Positions 58,474 through 64,000 of a stretch of DNA of 64,000 nucleotides are shown piece by piece. How positions within the stretch are numbered: the first letter of the stretch is position 1; every line of letters starts with the position of its first letter. The stretch spans positions 1 through 64,000 of the forward strand of contig MPND01000012.1 in NCBI GenBank assembly GCA_002238855.1. The letters are read 5' to 3'. A program made the position numbers and the translations under genes. Source of the DNA: SAR202 cluster bacterium bin90 (lineage in GTDB: Bacteria; Chloroflexota; Dehalococcoidia; Lucifugimonadales; JADFKI01). A model generated the notes under the pieces. That model made no database searches and was not told where the DNA came from. It saw only the letters and a list, made by a program, of their open reading frames with translations.

Positions 58474-59760
58474 ATGACGAGCCACAGCCTGGAAACAGCG
58501 TATACGATAGACACTTCGAGCATCAAGTTCGGGCCGGGTGTTACGCGCGAGGTCGGATATGAGATGAACCGGCTGGGTGCTCGGCGGGTGATGGTGGTTA
58601 CGGACCCGCGGATGGCGAGCAGCGAGGCGGTTGCGGTTACGCTTGAGTCGCTGCGGGACGAGGGGATCGACGCGGTGCTGTTCGACAGGGTGAGCGTGGA
58701 GCCTACTGATGTGTCGTTCAAGGAGGCGATTGACTTTGCTACGGCAGAGTCGTTCGACGGGTTTGTTGCGGTTGGCGGAGGTTCGAGCATAGACACGGCG
58801 AAGGCTGCGAATTTGTACGCGACCTGGCCCGCTGACTTCCTGGCGTATGTGAACGCGCCGATTGGCGAGGGTAGGCCGGTGCCGGGGCCGCTGAAGCCGC
58901 TTATTGCGATACCGACCACATCGGGGACGGGAAGCGAGACGACGGGAGTTGCGATATTCGATTTCCTGGAGATGGAGGCGAAGACTGGAATCGCACACAG
59001 GGCGCTGCGTCCGGTGATGGGCATAGTGGATCCCCTGCACTCGCGGACTCTGCCGAGCCAGGTGGTGGCTTGCAGCGGGTTCGATGTGCTTTGTCACGGG
59101 CTGGAGTCGTACACGGCGCTGCCGTTTGCGGAGCGCGATGCGCCTGAGAATCCCGGGCTGCGCCCGTCGTATCAAGGGGCGAACCCGATAAGCGATGTCT
59201 GGTCAACGCGCGCCATCGAGATGGTGGCGGGGAATATGGTGCGGGCATACGACGATGCGGAGGACATCGAGGCGCGGAGCCAGATGATGCTGGCAGCGAC
59301 ATTTGCGGGAGTGGGGTTCGGCAATGCGGGATGCCACCTGCCGCACGGAATGTCTTATCCGGTGTCGGGGATGGTAAAGGAGTTCTGCCCGGACGGGTAT
59401 CCGCAGGACGCGCCATTGGTGCCGCACGGGATGTCGGTGATACTGAATGCGCCGGCGGTGTTCAGATTTACGGCGCCTACGAACCCTGAGCGTCATCTTT
59501 ACGCGGCGCGGCTGATGGGTCAGGATGTGCGAGGGGCAAGCCCTGAGGACGCGGGCGAGCTGCTGGCGGATGCGATTGTGGGGCTGATGCAGCGCGTGAA
59601 TGTGCCGAACGGACTGTCTGAGATCGGATACTCGGAAGATGACCTGGGCAAGCTGGTTGAGGGGACGCTGCCGCAGCATCGTGTGGTGAAGCTATCTCCG
59701 CGTCCGGCGGGCGCCGAGGAGCTTCGAGGGTTATTCAGGGATTCGATGACATTGTGGTAA
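58474..59760 (+). CDS. Iron-containing alcohol dehydrogenase (hydroxyacid-oxoacid transhydrogenase-like)
   Basis: A 428-residue group III dehydrogenase. The N-terminal nucleotide part carries VAVGGGSSIDTAKAANLYA and PTTSGTGSETTGVA; metal ligands appear in FDVLCHGLESYTALPF, GVGFGNAGCHLPHGMSYP and VPHGMSVILNAPAVFRF. The long GCHLPHGMSYPVSGMV motif is shared with hydroxyacid-oxoacid transhydrogenase (ADHFE1/HOT), which transfers hydride between gamma-hydroxybutyrate and 2-oxoglutarate without external cofactor. AAGGACGG precedes the ATG. The real donor and acceptor are not known. Confidence 0.85.
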   Translation: MTSHSLETAYTIDTSSIKFGPGVTREVGYEMNRLGARRVMVVTDPRMASSEAVAVTLESLRDEGIDAVLFDRVSVEPTDVSFKEAIDFATAESFDGFVAVGGGSSIDTAKAANLYATWPADFLAYVNAPIGEGRPVPGPLKPLIAIPTTSGTGSETTGVAIFDFLEMEAKTGIAHRALRPVMGIVDPLHSRTLPSQVVACSGFDVLCHGLESYTALPFAERDAPENPGLRPSYQGANPISDVWSTRAIEMVAGNMVRAYDDAEDIEARSQMMLAATFAGVGFGNAGCHLPHGMSYPVSGMVKEFCPDGYPQDAPLVPHGMSVILNAPAVFRFTAPTNPERHLYAARLMGQDVRGASPEDAGELLADAIVGLMQRVNVPNGLSEIGYSEDDLGKLVEGTLPQHRVVKLSPRPAGAEELRGLFRDSMTLW

Positions 59761-59907
59761 GGGTTGGGACTTAAACCGCATTTAGTCGTGCCTGCGCGTG
59801 TGGATGGTAGTCCTTCCTAGCGATCTTGCCTAAATAGCTCAATTGACATTGATACGTCAAATTGAATAAGATAAAAGGCAGGAAGTATGCGTAAGGAGGC
59901 CTGAACG

Positions 59908-60756
59908 TTGACTTCGGAAGCGGCAGATACCACCACTATACAGGAAGCCTTGGACATGTATGTCCGGAGCCTCAAATCTGGCAGCAGGTCCAAGGGTAAG
60001 TCCAGCAGCGCCAAGCCAATCGATCACAAAGCCCTCTACGAATTCGTCAAGTACTTCCCCCCAACGGCTTGTCTTCAGAAACTCACGCCTTCCGATATCG
60101 GCCAGTACGCTGAGAAGGTGAACGGCACGGGAACGACTCCCGGTGCAACTGCTCAACTTCAGGCGGTGAAGGACTTCCTCGCATACGCCAAGAAGAATGA
60201 GGGGCTGACTGAAGAGAACCTTGCGCGGTATGTTCGGATACGCAAGGCGCGATCCAGGGCGGGCGCAACCGTCGTTTCCACCGAATCCCAGACTATCGAA
60301 CTGACATCTGAGGGGCACGCCCAACTGGTGTCGCAGCGAGAGAGGCTTGTTCAGGAGAGCGAGTCTCTGGTTGAGGAGATTCGCAGGGCACGAGCCGACG
60401 GAGATGTTACCGAGAACTCCCCACTTGACGCCGCCCGCGAGGAACAGGGCCGAGTGGAGGCGCGAATCCAGGAGATTACATCGACGCTGGATAAGTCCGT
60501 CATCATAGTAGAGGGACAAACCCGCGACAGAAAAGTGGTGAAAATCGGCGCGCGCGTCGAGGTGAAGGACCTGAATAGCAGTCGGGACCCGAAGATCTAT
60601 ACGCTTGTGAACAGGACGGAAGCCAATCCCCTGGACTATCGAATATCCGACGATTCGCCGATGGGCAAGGCACTGCTAGGCAAGCGTGTCGGGCAGAAAT
60701 TGCAGGTCGATACGCCGCGAGGGAAGCAGAGTTACGAGGTCGTCAGTATCGCGTAG
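59908..60756 (+). CDS. GreA/GreB-type elongation factor fused to an integrase-like N-terminal domain
   Basis: A 282-residue protein. The N-terminal 110 residues (TIQEALDMYVRSLKSGSRSK, HKALYEFVKYFPPTACLQKLTPSDIGQYAEKVN, AQLQAVKDFLAYAKKNEGL) form a helical domain that resembles the core-binding domain of tyrosine recombinases. The rest is a GreA-like protein: the antiparallel coiled coil (SQRERLVQESESLVEEIRRARADGDVTENSPLDAAREEQ, with the tip residues D and E that rescue arrested RNA polymerase) and the C-terminal FKBP-like domain (ARVEVKDLNSSRDPKIYTLV...SPMGKALLGKRVGQKLQVDTPRG). TTG start with AAGGAGG eight bases upstream. Confidence 0.8.
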   Translation: MTSEAADTTTIQEALDMYVRSLKSGSRSKGKSSSAKPIDHKALYEFVKYFPPTACLQKLTPSDIGQYAEKVNGTGTTPGATAQLQAVKDFLAYAKKNEGLTEENLARYVRIRKARSRAGATVVSTESQTIELTSEGHAQLVSQRERLVQESESLVEEIRRARADGDVTENSPLDAAREEQGRVEARIQEITSTLDKSVIIVEGQTRDRKVVKIGARVEVKDLNSSRDPKIYTLVNRTEANPLDYRISDDSPMGKALLGKRVGQKLQVDTPRGKQSYEVVSIA

Positions 60757-60941
60757 CGCAGGCCTCTTGCAGGGCCGATTATGCCATCCGGATGCCTGCC
60801 GCCGGAGTTTCAGGACGCTTTGAGTGTTCCCCTACCCTACCCCGCCAGTTTCACCCGCTTGTTCCTGCCCATTCGCACGCCCGTTATTTGATAACATTGC
60901 GCTGTCAACATTCCGCATGGAAAATTTCGCAAAGTATCTTC

Positions 60942-60996
60942 TTGCCTAACATTGGCTTGCCTGACATCATATTGCCTGACATCATATTGCCTGGCG
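60942..60996. repeat. Tandem 15-bp repeats upstream of the cation exchanger
   Basis: Four copies spaced 15 bp apart begin TTGCCT at 60942, 60957, 60972 and 60987. Copies 2 and 3 are identical (TTGCCTGACATCATA); copies 1 and 4 are partial matches. The block ends about 27 bp before the exchanger start. Confidence 0.8.
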
Positions 60997-61022
60997 CTGG
61001 GGCCGAATTGGAGTAGTGTTCT

Positions 61023-62384
61023 TTGACAACTAACGCATCGACAACCAATGCATCTTACGGCAAACTCTGGGTTTCGGTAGCGCTGCTTGGGGGTGTGGGC
61101 ATTCCCGGCGTGATAATCCGGTTTGCGGGACTTCACCTAGACCCGGCGCTGGAATCGCTGATATTCGGGGTGGGTATCATCGGGGCGGCGTTCCTGCTGT
61201 CGTGGGCGGCGGAGGTAGCACAGCTGGATGTGTCGGCGTCGTTCGCGATTGCGATTCTCGCGCTTATCGCGGTGATGCCGGAGTACATGGTGGAGGCGGT
61301 GCTCGCCTGGGACGCGGGCGAGGCGTTCAAACAGGTTGCGGTTATAGAGGGGGCGGTGCCGAAGGAGATGTCGCTTGCTGCCGCGAATGTCACTGGCGCT
61401 AACAGGCTGCTAATCGGGATTGGCTGGTCGGCAGTCATAATCATATTCTGGCTGAAGCGGCGCGCGGGGTTCGACATGCGTGGCCTGCTGAGGCTGGAAC
61501 TGCCGATGCTGGTGGCCGCCACCCTGTTGACGATAGTCGTAGCGTTCAGCAAGTCGATACCGATATGGCTTGCCGCGGTATTCATTGGGGCGTACATCTT
61601 CTACCTATGGAGAAGTTCAACGCAGGAGTCTGAGGAGCCGGACCTGCTGGGGGCGGCGGCGATTATAGCCGCGTTCAAGCCTCTGTACAGGCGGCTGTGG
61701 GTAGTGGCACTGTTCATTTACAGTGCAACAATTATCCTGATAGCGGCGGAGCCGTTTGTGCACGGACTTCGGGCGACTGGCGAGGCGCTGGGCATCAGTG
61801 AGTTCCTGCTGATACAGTGGCTTGCGCCGCTGGCGTCGGAGTCGCCGGAGATAATCGTGGCGGTGCTATTCGCGCTGCGGTCGAACCCGAACGACGGCTT
61901 GACAACGCTAATATCTTCGCAGGTGAACCAGCTCACATTGCTGGTGGGCAGCATTGTGGTGGTGTTCAGCATTTCGGCGGGGCAGCCGCTGAGCTTCCAG
62001 CTCGACTATTTCGAGGGCGGGTTCATCGAGAGGCTGAGTCAGCCATTTGGGTTGCAGTCGAGCGAGTTCCTGCTGACGGCGGCGGCTTCGGCATTTGGGC
62101 TTCTGCTGATTTCCACGCGCATCATCAAGGTATGGCATGGACTTGCGCTGTTCGGCATTTTCGGGGCGTACATGTTGACGCTGCTGTTTTTCCCGGGCAT
62201 ATTCGGCGGCGGGCATGATGTGGAGAACGTGCCGCTGCGCATGTGGGCGTCCGCGATAGTCTTTGGGCTTGCGGCGTTGCTGGTGGTATTCAACTGGCGG
62301 CGCGTGATTTATGTGTTCAAAGGGGTGCCGCACCCGGATGGGGATGCCGAGGGGATGCCCGGCGACCGGTCGGACTCTCCCTGA
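61023..62384 (+). CDS. Sodium/calcium exchanger-family membrane protein
   Basis: A 453-residue protein with about 11-12 helices in two halves joined by a loop near residue 200 (RSSTQESEEPDLLG). Each half carries an exchanger alpha-repeat motif: IAVMPEYMVEAV with AAANVTGANRLLIGIGWS, and APLASESPEIIVAVLFALR with LISSQVNQLTLLVGS. This is the CaCA superfamily layout, which exchanges Ca2+ (or K+/Na+) across the membrane. The TTG start has GGAG nine bases upstream. The tandem 15-bp repeats at 60942-60996 may regulate it. Confidence 0.85.
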   Translation: MTTNASTTNASYGKLWVSVALLGGVGIPGVIIRFAGLHLDPALESLIFGVGIIGAAFLLSWAAEVAQLDVSASFAIAILALIAVMPEYMVEAVLAWDAGEAFKQVAVIEGAVPKEMSLAAANVTGANRLLIGIGWSAVIIIFWLKRRAGFDMRGLLRLELPMLVAATLLTIVVAFSKSIPIWLAAVFIGAYIFYLWRSSTQESEEPDLLGAAAIIAAFKPLYRRLWVVALFIYSATIILIAAEPFVHGLRATGEALGISEFLLIQWLAPLASESPEIIVAVLFALRSNPNDGLTTLISSQVNQLTLLVGSIVVVFSISAGQPLSFQLDYFEGGFIERLSQPFGLQSSEFLLTAAASAFGLLLISTRIIKVWHGLALFGIFGAYMLTLLFFPGIFGGGHDVENVPLRMWASAIVFGLAALLVVFNWRRVIYVFKGVPHPDGDAEGMPGDRSDSP

Positions 62385-62451
62385 TGCGATGTTGGTCTGG
62401 TATTTGGTATGATCCTGGCATGCGCCTTTTCTCTGACATGGAGAGATTGAT

Positions 62452-63009
62452 ATGACGACTACGAAAGAGAAACTGCTGACTGCCGATGACTTGCTGGAAT
62501 TGCATAGCAAGGGCGTTCGAGGGGAATTGATACGGGGGGTGCTTGCAAAAACTATGGCGACTGGGGTTAACCATGGCAAGACTGCTGTGAATTTGACCAT
62601 CCTGCTAGGGAACTTCGTCAAACCTCAAGGGCTGGGGACTCTGGTGGCTTCTGATACCGGTATCCTGCTAGACGACGTGCGCCACACCGTTCGTGAACCC
62701 GACATTGCCTATTTCCCCGCAGAGAAGATGCCTCTTGATGCCGATATCCCCGGATACTCTAACGTTATCCCTGACTTAGTAGTTGAAGTTGCTTCTCCAA
62801 ATGATACGGTGCAGAGCATTTACGATAAGGCGCACATGTGGCGGTATTATGGAGTGGGTATAGTCTGGGTCGCCTATCCAGACTGGCGTGAAGTAGAAGT
62901 GTACTCGGCGGGTGGTTCGGTCGTTACTCTGGCTGAGAACGATGCGCTCGACGGCGGCGCTGTTCTGCCGGGCTTTTCGTGCAGGGTAAGTGAGATATTC
63001 GACAACTGA
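62452..63009 (+). CDS. Uma2-family (DUF820) restriction-like endonuclease
   Basis: A 185-residue protein. The core shows LTADDLLELHSKGVRGELIRGVL, VREPDIAYFPAEKM, and PDLVVEVASPNDTVQSIYDKAHMWRYYGVGIVWVAYPDWREVEVY. This is the PD-(D/E)xK fold of Uma2 proteins, often found in many copies in cyanobacteria and Chloroflexota, possibly linked to mobile DNA. GGAGAG lies six bases before the ATG. A strong terminator follows. Confidence 0.85.
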   Translation: MTTTKEKLLTADDLLELHSKGVRGELIRGVLAKTMATGVNHGKTAVNLTILLGNFVKPQGLGTLVASDTGILLDDVRHTVREPDIAYFPAEKMPLDADIPGYSNVIPDLVVEVASPNDTVQSIYDKAHMWRYYGVGIVWVAYPDWREVEVYSAGGSVVTLAENDALDGGAVLPGFSCRVSEIFDN

Positions 63010-63055
63010 TAATTCTGATTTGACACTCCGCTAACGCGGACAGATTTCTTTGAAT

Positions 63056-63097
63056 ATGCCTGCTGAAAGCGTTATGCTTTAAAGCAGGCATTTTTTT
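63056..63097 (+). terminator. Rho-independent terminator
   Basis: Arms ATGCCTGCT (63056-63064) and AGCAGGCAT (63083-63091) with a further inner pair AAAGC/GCTTT, then seven T (63091-63097). It follows the Uma2 gene stop by about 47 bp. Confidence 0.9.
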
Positions 63098-63132
63098 GCT
63101 GTCTATACAGGCACTTGGAGAGTATTAGCACA

Positions 63133-64000
63133 ATGGCAACACAGGCGATGGAAGCGGACACGAGGGAGCTCGTCGAGGAGCTGCGGCGCAGTGTTACGGG
63201 CGAGGTGCGCTTCGACAAGATGACTCGCATGCTGTACAGCACTGATGCGAGTATCTACCAGATCGAGCCTGTTGGTGTGGTGCTACCGAAGAGTGCGGAT
63301 GATGTCATCGCAGTGCTGGAGACGGCTCACCGGTACAACCTGCCAGTGCTGCCGCGTGGCGGTGGGACTAGCCTTGCGGGGCAGACCGTGGCGAATGCTA
63401 TCGTGATGGACTTTTCGCGGCATATGCGGGATGTGCTGGAGGTGAACGAGGAGGAGGGCTGGGTGCGAACTCAGCCGGGCATCATTCTTGACGAGCTGAA
63501 CCACAAGATCAATTCGAGCGGGATGTTTTTCACGCCGGACCCTAGCACTAGCAGCAGGGGCAATGTGGGCGGCGCGCTGGGTAACAATTCGTGCGGGGCG
63601 CACTCCATCATGTGGGGGAAGACGGTTGACAATGTGGAGTCGCTGGATGTGGTGCTGTCGAACGGCGACCGGGCGCACTTCGGGGCGCTGGACGGGGCGC
63701 AGCTGGAAGCGAGGATGCGCGGTGAGAACCTCGAAGGTGACATATACCGCAAGGTGTTCGGGATAGGCGAGGCGCACCGCAACGAGATACTGGCGCGCTA
63801 CCCGAAGATTCAGAGGCGCGTGTCGGGCTACAACCTGGACGAATTCGTGGGCGGCAGCGACTTCAATATGGCGCGGTTTGTGGTGGGGTCGGAGGGGACG
63901 CTGGTTACGATCACGGAGGCGAAGCTGAAGCTGGTGAGGAAGCCGAAGCTGAGGGCGCTGTCTGTGATCCACTTCCATGACCTGATCGAGTCCATGGAGG
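63133..64000 (+). CDS. FAD-linked oxidase (D-lactate/glycolate dehydrogenase type), cut by window end
   Basis: The open frame from ATG 63133 to the window end (289 codons) encodes the FAD-binding PCMH domain of D-2-hydroxyacid oxidases: VVLPKSADDVIAVLETAHRY, the FAD pyrophosphate motif PRGGGTSLAGQTV, PGIILDELNHKINSSGMFFTPDPSTSSRGNVGGALGNNSCGAHSIMWGKT, and SGYNLDEFVGGSDFNMARFVVGSEGTLVTITEAKLKL. The GNNSCGAHS variant is typical of the large GlcD/anaerobic-type oxidases that often carry a C-terminal Fe-S domain. It would oxidise a 2-hydroxyacid and pass electrons to the quinone pool. Confidence 0.85.
   Translation, partial: MATQAMEADTRELVEELRRSVTGEVRFDKMTRMLYSTDASIYQIEPVGVVLPKSADDVIAVLETAHRYNLPVLPRGGGTSLAGQTVANAIVMDFSRHMRDVLEVNEEEGWVRTQPGIILDELNHKINSSGMFFTPDPSTSSRGNVGGALGNNSCGAHSIMWGKTVDNVESLDVVLSNGDRAHFGALDGAQLEARMRGENLEGDIYRKVFGIGEAHRNEILARYPKIQRRVSGYNLDEFVGGSDFNMARFVVGSEGTLVTITEAKLKLVRKPKLRALSVIHFHDLIESME

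Overview
This 64 kb window is bacterial, GC-rich and densely coded. The best lineage guess is Chloroflexota, probably the SAR202/Dehalococcoidia side. The reasons are a complete alternative complex III (ACIII) operon, a triplet of acyl-CoA dehydrogenases, an enolase-superfamily enzyme, a hydroxyacid-oxoacid transhydrogenase-like dehydrogenase, a 2-oxoacid:ferredoxin oxidoreductase and many dispersed palindromic repeats. No rRNA, tRNA or CRISPR array was seen. The lineage is an inference from gene content only.

Layout. 0-1 kb: the end of an IS110-type transposase and a HepT/MntA-type HEPN-nucleotidyltransferase pair. 1.1-10.4 kb: one minus-strand ABC exporter operon (two ATPases, two giant FtsX-like permeases). 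10.6-12.5 kb: a frameshifted cystathionine gamma-synthase-like gene coupled to YgiT/DUF4258 toxin-antitoxin genes. 12.6-16.6 kb: three acyl-CoA dehydrogenases and a stand-alone Lrp-type ligand-binding domain. 16.8-22.1 kb: a DUF1801 protein, an arrestin-fold protein, small antitoxin-like genes, an epoxide hydrolase and an MFS transporter. 22.4-27.7 kb: a helical-repeat protein and a plus-strand cluster with two ferritin-like proteins (one with iron ligands, one without), two small SCP2-like proteins and a zinc-ribbon protein. 27.7-29.0 kb: arsenate reductase plus aquaporin. 29.2-33.7 kb: korAB and ccmAB. 33.7-36.5 kb: an enolase-superfamily enzyme and the second helical-repeat paralog. 37-40 kb: a KAP NTPase and a four-gene cassette of short secreted peptides with its own promoter and terminator. 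40.2-48.4 kb: FAH-family hydrolase, CcdA, an APH-like kinase, a secreted Asp/Gly repeat protein and a permease fused to an anti-sigma-like domain. 48.7-57.7 kb: the ACIII operon. 58-64 kb: iron alcohol dehydrogenase, GreA fusion, cation exchanger, Uma2 nuclease and a truncated FAD-linked oxidase.

How the genes fit together. The acyl-CoA dehydrogenases, hydrolases, enolase-like enzyme, transhydrogenase and FAD oxidase fit an aerobic heterotroph that degrades organic acids and feeds electrons to quinone. ACIII then oxidises quinol and reduces cytochrome c. ccmAB and ccdA supply heme export and thiol redox for c-type cytochrome maturation, matching the multiheme and monoheme cytochromes of ACIII.

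Most notable: (1) the secreted-peptide cassette at 38.8-40.1 kb, whose members share a leader and a C-x4-G-[LI]-P-C ending; (2) the active/degenerate diiron pair at 23.9-26.5 kb; (3) two helical-repeat paralogs that keep the same promoter, one of them carrying palindromic repeats translated in frame; (4) an origin-like reversal of G/C strand bias near 33.1 kb.
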